Assembly (NCBI GenBank): GCA_002729235.1
Contig: PBTY01000064.1
Span: 1-41,356, forward strand
Length of the DNA: 41,356 bases
From: Rickettsiales bacterium
Lineage (GTDB): Bacteria > Bacteroidota > Bacteroidia > Cytophagales > Cyclobacteriaceae
Direction: 5' to 3'
Shown here: positions 1-7,299 of the stretch, one piece after another
How the letters are laid out: each line of letters opens with the position of its first letter
Position numbering within the stretch: position 1 is the stretch's first letter
Translations under genes and position numbers: made by a program
The notes under the pieces: model-generated
Databases searched by the model: none
What the model saw: the letters and a program-made list of their open reading frames with translations, nothing else
Told to the model about the DNA's origin: nothing

Positions 1-175
1 ATTCCCTTAGAATTGCTGACAAATCCATTATATAAATCATAAGGCAAAGCAATTCAGGGAATGACGCTCAATTCGTCACTCCCCGAATTCTTACTGAGGA
101 TAAGCTAATATTGGATTCATATGATGAATTCTAGGGAAGTCTTTAACCTGAGCAATAGATTCCCTTAGAATCACT
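1..175. repeat. Intergenic palindromic repeat cluster
   Basis: No gene is seen before the first CDS. The stretch holds nested inverted repeats. Bases 51-66 (AATTCAGGGAATGACG) pair with 74-89 (CGTCACTCCCCGAATT) over 16 positions with two mismatches and a 7-base loop. ATTCTAGGGAA near 129-139 is the complement, with one base inserted, of TTCCCTTAGAAT at 161-172. The same TTCCCTTAGAAT core also occurs at bases 2-13. Related sequences lie at 23875-23944, so this is a dispersed family. It probably forms hairpins in RNA or single-stranded DNA. Function is unknown. Confidence 0.65.
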
Positions 176-303
176 TTAATAATTTACCGGATTGATAGTT
201 GGCATAGAAATTCAGGGGTGCCCGACTAGGGATGCCCGATCAGGGAATGACCTTAAACCTACATTCCTTATGTTTGCCGCCTAATTCATCAAAGACAAAG
301 GGT

Positions 304-918
304 TTGAAGAAATTCTACATCGTCCGACACGGGGAGACAGAGTACAACAGAAAGGGTATGGTTCAAGGAAGTGGTATTAACGCACCACTCAATGATACAG
401 GTCAACAACAAGCAAATGCTTTTTATAATCGGTACAAGGACATAGCGTTCGATAAAATATACGTTTCCAACCTCATTCGTACGGAACAATCCGTTCAGCA
501 ATTCATCGATTTGGGTATTCCTTTTGAAGCTTTAGAAGATCTTCGTGAAATCAGTTGGGGTAAGCAGGAGGGTGTAGCCTTTACTCCAGAGACATCCACT
601 GTGTATCAGCAAACCACTAAGCGCTGGTCAGAGGGTGAAGTGAATGTACGTATTGAAGGAGGAGAGACACCTGTAGAAGTAGCCGAGCGACAGCAAAAGG
701 CTTTTGATTACATGCTCAGTAAGCCAGATGAAGAGGAACAAACCATCTTGGTTTGTATCCATGGACGAGCCATTCGGATTCTACTATGCTGGATGCTTAA
801 TTATCCTCTAAGCTACATGGACAATTTTCCTCACAACAATCTTGGATTGTATGTAGTCAATCACGCTGGCGATCAGTACTCCATTGAAGTGTTCAATGAA
901 GTGAGCCATTTGAGTTAG
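304..918 (+). CDS. Histidine phosphatase family protein (phosphoglycerate mutase-like)
   Basis: The branch-1 signature YIVRHGETEYN places the phospho-accepting histidine at residue 9, counted from a TTG start at 304. The second catalytic histidine lies in VCIHGRAIR (His153), followed by a short C-terminal region. The family transfers phosphate from sugar phosphates, nucleotides or other small metabolites through a phosphohistidine; the substrate cannot be read from sequence. An upstream in-frame ATG at 232 would add 24 residues of low-complexity sequence that lies within repeat-rich intergenic DNA. The TTG start, giving MKKFYIVRHGE, fits the family better. The gene converges on the barrel gene at 930, and the two 3' ends share a stem-loop. 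It is cytoplasmic by lack of a signal peptide. Confidence 0.85.
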   Translation: MKKFYIVRHGETEYNRKGMVQGSGINAPLNDTGQQQANAFYNRYKDIAFDKIYVSNLIRTEQSVQQFIDLGIPFEALEDLREISWGKQEGVAFTPETSTVYQQTTKRWSEGEVNVRIEGGETPVEVAERQQKAFDYMLSKPDEEEQTILVCIHGRAIRILLCWMLNYPLSYMDNFPHNNLGLYVVNHAGDQYSIEVFNEVSHLS

Positions 919-936
919 TTCTGACAACATCAGAAC
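918..936. terminator. Stem-loop between convergent genes
   Basis: GTTCTGA (918-924) and TCAGAAC (930-936) form a perfect 7-bp stem with a 5-base loop. The stem covers the last base of one stop codon and the stop codon of the opposing gene. No T-tract follows on either strand, so it is at best a weak bidirectional terminator. Confidence 0.35.
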
Positions 937-1511
937 ACCTGAAAACCCACATTAAAGTACCACAGATAGTTTCTGACTTCAAATGGATCCTGGGTGATGC
1001 TAGGCGCAATGTCGAAGTTCATGCCTGCCTCCAGGTTTAGTCGATCTATCCAGTAGCCCACGGCTGCAACTCCACCAAAACTCCATTTTTCATAGGTGCC
1101 GGAAATGATCTCTTCGGTTTCATTGTGGTCAATGATCACGTTGGCCAGATGCTTTTTTACCAGTCGCTGATTCGCTATTCCGAGGGAAAGGTATGCGTCT
1201 GGCAGTTTGGATGGGAGTGGAGTAATTTGCAGATGTTGCTGTAAGCCCAGGTAGTGCAGGGTATTGTTTCTTCCCTCATATCCTTTTTGTGTGTATTCTA
1301 ATCGGTAATTGACACTAAGGAGCTCGTTGAGTTTATGTGAGTAACCCAACCCGCCTTGAAAACCGCTTCTGGAGCTGTAAGCATAATGAGTATCCGAATT
1401 GCTGTCGTCAATCCAATGACTGGAGGCATTTAAGCCAAAGTAGGGAGTGAGTTTTTGGGCACTGGCAGAGAAGGTGATTAACAAGGAGATCAAGGTGATG
1501 TATTTCATCAT
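930..1511 (-). CDS. Outer-membrane beta-barrel protein (small porin-like)
   Basis: The 193-residue product starts with a clear signal peptide (about residues 1-18, ending SASAQ). It continues as alternating hydrophobic/polar strands rich in Gly, Tyr, Trp and Asn (YFGLNAS, GLGYSHK, VNYRLEYTQKG, GLGIANQ-like segments). It ends in a phenylalanine after an aromatic strand (WYFNVGFQVF), the usual C-terminal signal for outer-membrane barrel assembly. The length fits an eight-strand barrel of the type often annotated 'outer membrane beta-barrel protein' in Bacteroidota. No catalytic motif is visible and the ligand is unknown. It is convergent with the phosphatase and divergent from the DUF72 gene. 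Confidence 0.7.
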   Translation of the reverse strand: MMKYITLISLLITFSASAQKLTPYFGLNASSHWIDDSNSDTHYAYSSRSGFQGGLGYSHKLNELLSVNYRLEYTQKGYEGRNNTLHYLGLQQHLQITPLPSKLPDAYLSLGIANQRLVKKHLANVIIDHNETEEIISGTYEKWSFGGVAAVGYWIDRLNLEAGMNFDIAPSITQDPFEVRNYLWYFNVGFQVF

Positions 1512-1601
1512 GGTATAGTAGTTAGGTGTAAATGGGTCAATAACGGGCTATGATAAGATTCCGTATATTTCTGTTTAAATTCTGCTAATAAATAGTGTGC
1601 T

Positions 1602-2486
1602 ATGAAATTTGGAGCTCCTGAGAATCTTGAAGATCTGGATAGTCTGGATCTTAGTTTGCCACCCGATCATCCGGATAATCAAAAGGTTTTGAGTGGAAAA
1701 GCTGCTAATCCTAAAATATTAGTAGGATGCAGTGTTTGGGGAGAGGATGCCTGGGTGGGTGATTTATATCCTGAAGGAACAAATAAAAAGGACTATTTAA
1801 ACGAATACATTAAACGAATGTCTTGTATTGAGCTTAATAGCACATTCTACAATGTGAAAAAGGCCAACATGCAAGCCTGGGCTGAAGCAGCTAAGGGTCA
1901 TGATTTTAAGTTCTGCCCAAAATTCAATCGAAAGATCAGCCATATCAAACGGCTCAAAGATGAGATCTTCGATATCACCGATTATTTCGTAGAGATGTGT
2001 CAAAACTTTGGAGAAAATCTGGGGATGACATTTCTGCAAATGCCAGAGAACTTTATGCCTAAATGGTTTGACAGGTTAAGAGAATTTCTGGAACATCTAC
2101 CAAATGATTTTCCGGTTGCTGTAGAATTGCGACATCAAGACTGGTATGAAGGTTCTGTTGTTGATGAGTTCTTTGACCTGTTAAAGGCTACTAATAAAAC
2201 GGCAGTCATCACAGATACAGCACTCAAAAGAGAAATCATTCATCAACGTTTTTCCAATAACAAAGTATTCATTCGATTTGGCGCATACGAGCAGCATCCA
2301 ACCAATCTAAAACGAATGGATGAATGGGCAATTCGCTTGGCAGAATGGATCAATCAAGGAGTGGAGGAGATCTACTTTTTTAGCAAGCAGGAGGATGAGA
2401 CTTACGCACCACGCCAGGCAGAGTACATGATTGGTAAGCTGAGAGAATCCACAGGATTAGATATAAAGTCTCCATATCAATCCTAG
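1602..2486 (+). CDS. DUF72 domain-containing protein (YecE-like)
   Basis: The 294-residue protein has the DUF72 pattern: GCSVWGEDAW near residue 43, IELNSTFYNVKK, FKFCPKFNRKISH, FLQMPENFMP, VAVELRHQDWY and a C-terminal IYFFSKQEDE. DUF72 proteins adopt a TIM-barrel-like fold and their biochemical role is not settled. Here the gene ends only three bases before ligD, so the two are probably co-transcribed, which suggests a link to DNA repair. It has about 40 extra residues before the DUF72 core, mostly acidic. The start is the ATG at 1602; no strong Shine-Dalgarno is seen, as is usual in this phylum. Confidence 0.85.
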   Translation: MKFGAPENLEDLDSLDLSLPPDHPDNQKVLSGKAANPKILVGCSVWGEDAWVGDLYPEGTNKKDYLNEYIKRMSCIELNSTFYNVKKANMQAWAEAAKGHDFKFCPKFNRKISHIKRLKDEIFDITDYFVEMCQNFGENLGMTFLQMPENFMPKWFDRLREFLEHLPNDFPVAVELRHQDWYEGSVVDEFFDLLKATNKTAVITDTALKREIIHQRFSNNKVFIRFGAYEQHPTNLKRMDEWAIRLAEWINQGVEEIYFFSKQEDETYAPRQAEYMIGKLRESTGLDIKSPYQS

Positions 2487-2489
2487 TCA

Positions 2490-4802
2490 ATGGCTAAACC
2501 AAAAATTCACGTAGAGGTTGGAAAACGGAAGTTGGAGTTATCCAATCTTGACAAGCTCTTGTATCCTGATGATGGGGTGGTTAAAGCACAGATCATTGAA
2601 TACTACCTCACCCTCGCACCAACCATTTTAAGGCATATCAAAGGGAGACCTCTTTCTTTGGTTAGGTTTCCTGATGGGATATATGGGGAGCAATTCTTTC
2701 AGAAGAATCGTCCTGATTGGACACCGGATTGGATTGATTATATCCGTTTGGGAAAGGAGCGTAAGAAAGAATACATTGTAGCGAAGGAAGAAGCCACGCT
2801 GGTGTGGTTAGCTAATTTAGCTTGCCTGGAGCTTCATCAAATCCATAGTTTTAGTGAGTATGCTGATAAGCCAGATTACATCGTATATGATCTGGACCCA
2901 CCAGAAGGCAAAGATGATTTTGAAGAAGTAAAGGATCTGGCATTTAAGCTTAAGGAGGAGCTAGAGAATTATGATTACCACGTTTTTGTGAAAACCACTG
3001 GAGGTAAAGGTCTACATCTTTTAACACCTCTTGATCCAAATTACACGTTTGATGAATGTTTTGAAACGGCAAAGAAGATTGTTGATACCTTCATTAAAAA
3101 GAATAAGAATACCACGTTGCACCTCAATAAGGAGGCTCGGAAAGGGCGTGTCCTGATTGATATATTTAGGAATAAGTCCTCACAAACGATCGTCAGCCCT
3201 TACAGCATGAGAGGACGAGCAGGAGCACCAATTTCTACCCCAATCACCTGGGAGCACCTGGAACGCGTTTCTTCGCCTAAGGAATTCACTATTGAAGCGG
3301 TGAAAGACATGGTATTAGAGGAAGGAGATCCGTGGGAAGCAATTCGTAGCTGGGCGGTACCATTACATACTGATACCAAGCGTCGAGCTCAGTACAAAGA
3401 ACTTCCGCAAAACAAACGGCATAAGAGCCCAGAGCAACTTGCTGAGTACGAGAAGAAACGAGATTTTTCCAAAACTCCAGAGCCCTACGTTCCTGAGGAT
3501 GATGGCCGAGGCAATCGTTTTGTAATTCAAAGGCATCATGCATCTCATCTACATTATGATTTGAGATTGGAGCAGGATGGTGTGCTTAAATCATGGGCAG
3601 TACCCAGAGGAATGCCTCCGAAACCAGGTGTGAAGCGACTAGCCGTCCAAACGGAGGATCATCCATTAGAGTACCTGGCTTTCGAAGCGGAAATCCCTAA
3701 AGGTCAGTATGGTGGAGGCATGATGTGGATTTATGCTTCTGGGCGATATGAAATCACCAAAACCAAAAAGAACGGATTCTATTTTCGGTTGTCAGGACCT
3801 TTGATCAATGCGGAATATCGGATGCATTTGATGAAGGATAAAGAGTGGTTATTAGAACGAGTGGATAGTCCCCAGATCAATATGCTGGATCAGGAAGTCA
3901 AACCGATGATGGCTGATGCGTTGAAGAAACCTCCAAAGGGAGATTATCGATACGAGGTAAAGTGGGATGGTATCAGAGTAATGATCACCTTGAATGAAGG
4001 TGAATTGACGATTAGAAGTCGCAATATGAATATCATTACTGATCAATTTCCAGAGCTTAATATTCCTGAAGAGGCTTTTCGAGTGAATAATGGAGTTTTT
4101 GATGGCGAGATCGTTTGTCTGGATCAGTCTGGTAAGGCTGATTTTAAAAAGGTAATCAAACGGTTGATGACCAAGAAGCAAATGGAAATAGACTATCAGA
4201 TGAAGAAATATCCTGTTTATTGTTACCTGTTCGATGTGCCGTATTTGGATGGACGTTCATTGGTTAATGATCCTTGGTTACGAAGACGGGAGTGGCTAAA
4301 AGATTCGTTTCGTAAAAATACCCCTTATCGACTGAGTGAAGATATTGAGGATGGGGAGGCTTTGTTTTCTGCCGCAAAACAGATGGGCGTAGAGGGAGTA
4401 ATGGCAAAAGATCCTCTTGGTAAATACTATCCTGGAAAGCGATCTGATGTTTGGTACAAAATCAAGGTGAAGAACTATGCAGATGTCTGGATTGTTGGAT
4501 ATACTGAGGGTCAAGGTGATCGACAGCTATACTTCGGGGCTTTGCATGTGGTGGAGAAGGAAGAGGATCAATTGATCTATCGAGGCAAGGTAGGAACTGG
4601 TTTCTCAGATAAGTTGATGAAGGAGCTAAAGAAAGAACTAGACCAACGGGTAGGAGAGATCAAGCCAATTGAAGATAAAGTGTTGGATACTAGTTTTTGG
4701 TTGGCTGAATTTATACCCTGTGAAGTGGAATACAGTGAGCTTACTCAGGACGGCAATTATCGTGATCCAGTATTTAAAAAAGCTCGATTTGATCAGTTAT
4801 AA
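2490..4802 (+). CDS. ligD: Multifunctional ATP-dependent DNA ligase LigD (Pol-PE-Lig)
   Basis: The 770-residue protein has three NHEJ domains in the order polymerase/primase, 3'-phosphoesterase, ligase. The Pol domain (about 1-290) shows IVYDLDPPEG with metal-binding Asp134 and Asp136. The phosphoesterase domain (about 325-470) has RHHASHLHYDLRLE and SWAVPRGMP. The ligase domain (about 475-770) has motif I KWDGIR with the adenylated lysine at 491, followed by DGEI, GVEGVMAKD and WYKIKVK-type motifs. This Pol-PE-Lig order is that of the mycobacterial enzyme; the Pseudomonas enzyme is PE-Lig-Pol. It seals Ku-bound double-strand ends after trimming or filling. The gene follows the DUF72 gene by three bases and precedes ku, so all NHEJ core parts are together. 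Confidence 0.96.
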   Translation: MAKPKIHVEVGKRKLELSNLDKLLYPDDGVVKAQIIEYYLTLAPTILRHIKGRPLSLVRFPDGIYGEQFFQKNRPDWTPDWIDYIRLGKERKKEYIVAKEEATLVWLANLACLELHQIHSFSEYADKPDYIVYDLDPPEGKDDFEEVKDLAFKLKEELENYDYHVFVKTTGGKGLHLLTPLDPNYTFDECFETAKKIVDTFIKKNKNTTLHLNKEARKGRVLIDIFRNKSSQTIVSPYSMRGRAGAPISTPITWEHLERVSSPKEFTIEAVKDMVLEEGDPWEAIRSWAVPLHTDTKRRAQYKELPQNKRHKSPEQLAEYEKKRDFSKTPEPYVPEDDGRGNRFVIQRHHASHLHYDLRLEQDGVLKSWAVPRGMPPKPGVKRLAVQTEDHPLEYLAFEAEIPKGQYGGGMMWIYASGRYEITKTKKNGFYFRLSGPLINAEYRMHLMKDKEWLLERVDSPQINMLDQEVKPMMADALKKPPKGDYRYEVKWDGIRVMITLNEGELTIRSRNMNIITDQFPELNIPEEAFRVNNGVFDGEIVCLDQSGKADFKKVIKRLMTKKQMEIDYQMKKYPVYCYLFDVPYLDGRSLVNDPWLRRREWLKDSFRKNTPYRLSEDIEDGEALFSAAKQMGVEGVMAKDPLGKYYPGKRSDVWYKIKVKNYADVWIVGYTEGQGDRQLYFGALHVVEKEEDQLIYRGKVGTGFSDKLMKELKKELDQRVGEIKPIEDKVLDTSFWLAEFIPCEVEYSELTQDGNYRDPVFKKARFDQL

Positions 4803-4857
4803 ATAATTGATAAACAGTATTTTAATAGCATTTACTTGTAGTTATGGTTGATTGTTG

Positions 4858-4882
4858 ATTAACTTTCTAGTCGAAAGTTAAT
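4858..4882 (+). promoter_or_regulatory. Perfect inverted repeat in the ku leader
   Basis: ATTAACTTTC (4858-4867) and GAAAGTTAAT (4873-4882) are perfect 10-bp arms around a 5-base spacer. The right arm ends 10 bases before the ku ATG. It lies in the 90-bp gap between ligD and ku. It could be a dimeric repressor operator or an RNA hairpin limiting ku translation. There is no T-tract, so a terminator is unlikely. Confidence 0.55.
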
Positions 4883-4892
4883 GAGATAAGCT

Positions 4893-5732
4893 ATGAGAGC
4901 AATCTGGAAAGGTCATATTCGGTTTTCGTTAGTTACTATTCCAATACGGATCTATAACGCTATTGACAATCAGCAGTCTGTGAAATTTAACCTACTCGCT
5001 AGAGAAACCAATAATCCGGTGAAGTACGAGAAGAAGGATAAAGTGACGGGTGAGACGCTCAGAGCTGAAGATATTGTAAAAGGATATCAATACGAACCAG
5101 GGCAGTTTGTGATCGTTGATAACGATGATTTCGACAAGGTGAAATTGAAGAGTACCAAGGTGATCGAGATAGAAGGATTTGTGGATGCTTCAGAGGTTCA
5201 TCATACATTGTTTGATTCTCCGTACTTCGCAGGGCCAGATGGAGATGTAGCTGCTAAGACTTATCAATTGTTATCCGAGGCACTTCGTGAATCTGGTAAG
5301 GTTGGTGTTGGTAAAGTGGTGCTGCGTGATCGTGAAAATGTTGTGTTGTTAACACCTCATGAAAAAGGTATTTTATTATACAAACTCCGATACCCCGAAG
5401 AAGTAAGGAGTATACACGATGTTCCAAATACTGATAAAGATCTGGAGCTTGAACCTGAGCAATTGAAGATGGCCAACACCCTAATTGATTCTATGACCAA
5501 GAGCTTTGAAGATATGAAGCTTGAAGATAGATATAACGGTGCTTTGAAGGAAATGATTGAGAGCAAGATAGAGGGTAAAGAGGTTGTTTCATTTACCGAG
5601 GAGGAGCCAGAAGTTATCGATATCATGACTGCTCTCAAAGCAAGTATTGAGCAGGCTAAAGCTGAGAAGAAGCCAATGAAAAAGGCGAAGAAGGAAGAGG
5701 CCGAAACCAAGAAGAAACGAAAAGCTAGTTAA
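4893..5732 (+). CDS. ku: Ku protein, NHEJ DNA-end binding
   Basis: The protein opens with MRAIWKGHIRFSLVTIPIRIY, the standard bacterial Ku N-terminus. It keeps the core through residue ~250, including FVIVDNDDFDKVK, AAKTYQLLSEAL and GVGKVVLRDRENVVLL. Its 279 residues are normal for bacterial Ku. The last ~30 residues are a Lys/Glu-rich tail, as in homologues where the tail contacts DNA. Ku homodimers ring double-strand ends and recruit LigD. The stop overlaps the next start by one base (TAATG), indicating translational coupling to the TPR gene. The inverted repeat at 4858-4882 probably gives ku expression partly independent of ligD. Confidence 0.95.
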   Translation: MRAIWKGHIRFSLVTIPIRIYNAIDNQQSVKFNLLARETNNPVKYEKKDKVTGETLRAEDIVKGYQYEPGQFVIVDNDDFDKVKLKSTKVIEIEGFVDASEVHHTLFDSPYFAGPDGDVAAKTYQLLSEALRESGKVGVGKVVLRDRENVVLLTPHEKGILLYKLRYPEEVRSIHDVPNTDKDLELEPEQLKMANTLIDSMTKSFEDMKLEDRYNGALKEMIESKIEGKEVVSFTEEEPEVIDIMTALKASIEQAKAEKKPMKKAKKEEAETKKKRKAS

Positions 5733-6346
5733 TGACTAGAATTGTCAAATTTCCGGTAGCTACTCCTGAAAAGCTTGGACCCAAGAAAGTCAGGAAGAAC
5801 AGGCGCAGAAAGCCTGATCCGGAGGATTTTGGCCAATTGAATTTGTTTGCTCAACCTGAAAAAGAAGGTCGAGTCGTTTCACTTCCACAATCAGACAGTT
5901 TTTTCGAAGAGGCACTAGCCCTGGATGAACAGGGTAATCCTGAAGCTGAGAAGTATTACCTCCTTGCTATCCAAAACAAGGAATCTGAGGTTGATGCATA
6001 TTGCAATCTTGGCATTCTGAAATCCCAACAAAACGATTTAGCTAAAAGTATCGATTACCTAACAAAGTGTTTGGAATTGGATCCAAGACATTTTGAAGCA
6101 CATTACAATTTAGCGAATGTTTATTCCGAGATGGGTAATTTCAAATTAGCTAAAACCCATTACGAAGTATCTATCAATATAGATCCCGACTTTCCCAATA
6201 GCTATTATAACCTTGGGCTAGTGATGATTTCACTGAAGCAATACAAGGAAGCTATTGAAGTCATCGATAAATACATTTATTTATCTCCTGATACAGATCT
6301 TCAGGTCGCCAATGAATTAATCAAAACCTTAAAATCTTTTGCCTAA
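5732..6346 (+). CDS. TPR-repeat protein coupled to Ku
   Basis: The 204-residue protein has a basic N-terminal segment (residues ~15-35, KKVRKNRRRKPDPED) with a DFGQLNLFAQ motif. Then come at least three tetratricopeptide units, about residues 50-190 (for example AYCNLGILKSQQNDLAKSI, AHYNLANVYSEMGNFKLAK, SYYNLGLVMISLKQYKEAI). TPR arrays bind protein partners. No signal peptide is present, so it acts in the cytoplasm. Its start codon overlaps the ku stop, and its stop overlaps the next start, both as TAATG. This places it firmly in the NHEJ transcript. An accessory or scaffold role in end joining is an inference from this coupling; the family itself is only 'TPR protein'. Confidence 0.8.
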   Translation: MTRIVKFPVATPEKLGPKKVRKNRRRKPDPEDFGQLNLFAQPEKEGRVVSLPQSDSFFEEALALDEQGNPEAEKYYLLAIQNKESEVDAYCNLGILKSQQNDLAKSIDYLTKCLELDPRHFEAHYNLANVYSEMGNFKLAKTHYEVSINIDPDFPNSYYNLGLVMISLKQYKEAIEVIDKYIYLSPDTDLQVANELIKTLKSFA

Positions 6347-6705
6347 TGACCAAAAAGAATGAAATCCTGAGCGCTCATTTTGAGCAATTGAAAGCCCTTA
6401 TTCCAGAAGTGTACAAGCATGAACCTGAAGCGGACAATGATCGTGCATTTAAACTGTATGAACTTTTAAAGCGTTCACTAGGCATTATTGAGGCTGTTTA
6501 TCTACAACATGGCGAAGACTTCAAAGGTGTCCGAATGGAGGAATACGGCAAACTCATTCGTGATTTGAAGAGTCTGGGATATGAGTATCAAGGCAATGAA
6601 GAGTTGATTGAAAAAGCTGCTGGTTATCTAATCCTTCAGAATAAGAAGCCAATGGAAAAAGCAAAAGGATCTAAAAAGTCTGGACAGGGAAGGAAAGCTG
6701 TGTAG
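6346..6705 (+). CDS. Small basic helical protein at end of NHEJ operon
   Basis: I do not recognise this 119-residue protein. It is predicted largely helical (HFEQLKALIPEVYK, RAFKLYELLKRSLGIIEAVYL, YGKLIRDLKSLGYEY). It ends in a Lys/Gly/Ser-rich basic tail (MEKAKGSKKSGQGRKAV) that could contact nucleic acid. It is translationally coupled to the TPR gene through a TAATG overlap and is the last gene of the ku cluster. There is no signal peptide or membrane segment. Confidence 0.65.
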   Translation: MTKKNEILSAHFEQLKALIPEVYKHEPEADNDRAFKLYELLKRSLGIIEAVYLQHGEDFKGVRMEEYGKLIRDLKSLGYEYQGNEELIEKAAGYLILQNKKPMEKAKGSKKSGQGRKAV

Positions 6706-6797
6706 TTAAACTTTAATGGCAGGATATTTGATCAATTGATAACAACACTGAAAATTTGCAGTTATACACTAAGTTAGAGCAAAGTAAAGGCTACTCC

Positions 6798-7004
6798 ATG
6801 ATCAAAAAACTACGACTACCACTATTCTTACTAGCAATTATCACATTACTAGCTTTCAATCACTGTACTGAGGACGACCTGTTCACAGAGTGCGCCGGTT
6901 GCCCATCAGACTCACCATGGTCGGTTCCCGGATCTACCAACTGTTACCAGTCATTTGATGATTGTGATGCCTCGGAGCGTGGGGATTGTACTATTTGTGA
7001 TTGA
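6798..7004 (+). CDS. Six-cysteine mini-lipoprotein, copy 1
   Basis: The start is placed at the ATG at 6798 because it gives a standard signal sequence (MIKKLRLPLFLLAII...). An upstream in-frame ATG at 6756 would add 14 polar residues. The signal ends at FNHC, a weak lipobox with an unusual His before the Cys. The mature ~45-residue domain has the pattern CxGCP-x-D-x-P...CY...C...E-x-GxCxIC. It shares this with the next gene in conserved order and spacing. Six cysteines in so small an exported domain suggest three disulfides or a metal site. Function is unknown; the cell-surface or periplasmic location is inferred from the lipoprotein signal. Confidence 0.6.
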   Translation: MIKKLRLPLFLLAIITLLAFNHCTEDDLFTECAGCPSDSPWSVPGSTNCYQSFDDCDASERGDCTICD

Positions 7005-7098
7005 GTGATTCTTCAAGATCATCTGGTCTCGCATCTCAGATTGGATAAAGTACAGAATTTGGATTAAATTAGTGACTCAAACATGAGTACCTAAGTTC

Positions 7099-7299
7099 AT
7101 GAAGAAATCGCTAACCTCTCTTTTATTTTTTGCTTTACTCATTTCATTCGCAGCTTTAGTTTCATGCGGAGAAGATGGCTTTGGTTCTTGCACTGGATGT
7201 CCAGATGATGCACCTTACGGTGCAAAAGGAGGCGATTGCTACGCTACCCTTAGTGCTTGTGAGAGCAATGAGTCAGGTAGCTGTGGTATCTGTCAATAA
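7099..7299 (+). CDS. Six-cysteine mini-lipoprotein, copy 2
   Basis: The 66-residue paralogue of the preceding gene has a clean lipoprotein signal (MKKSLTSLLFFALLIS... ending LVSC, the lipidated Cys at about residue 23). The mature part keeps CTGCPDDAPY, CYATLSAC and GSCGICQ, aligning cysteine for cysteine with copy 1. The two genes are 94 bp apart and look like a tandem duplication that has since diverged. The 3' end overlaps the 3' end of the opposing WD40-caspase gene by 7 bp. No function is recognised. Confidence 0.65.
   Translation: MKKSLTSLLFFALLISFAALVSCGEDGFGSCTGCPDDAPYGAKGGDCYATLSACESNESGSCGICQ

Noticed and set aside
232-303. Upstream ATG as start of the histidine phosphatase
   Set aside because: It would add 24 residues without family match, encoded by repeat-rich intergenic DNA; the TTG at 304 gives the standard N-terminus. 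Not certain.
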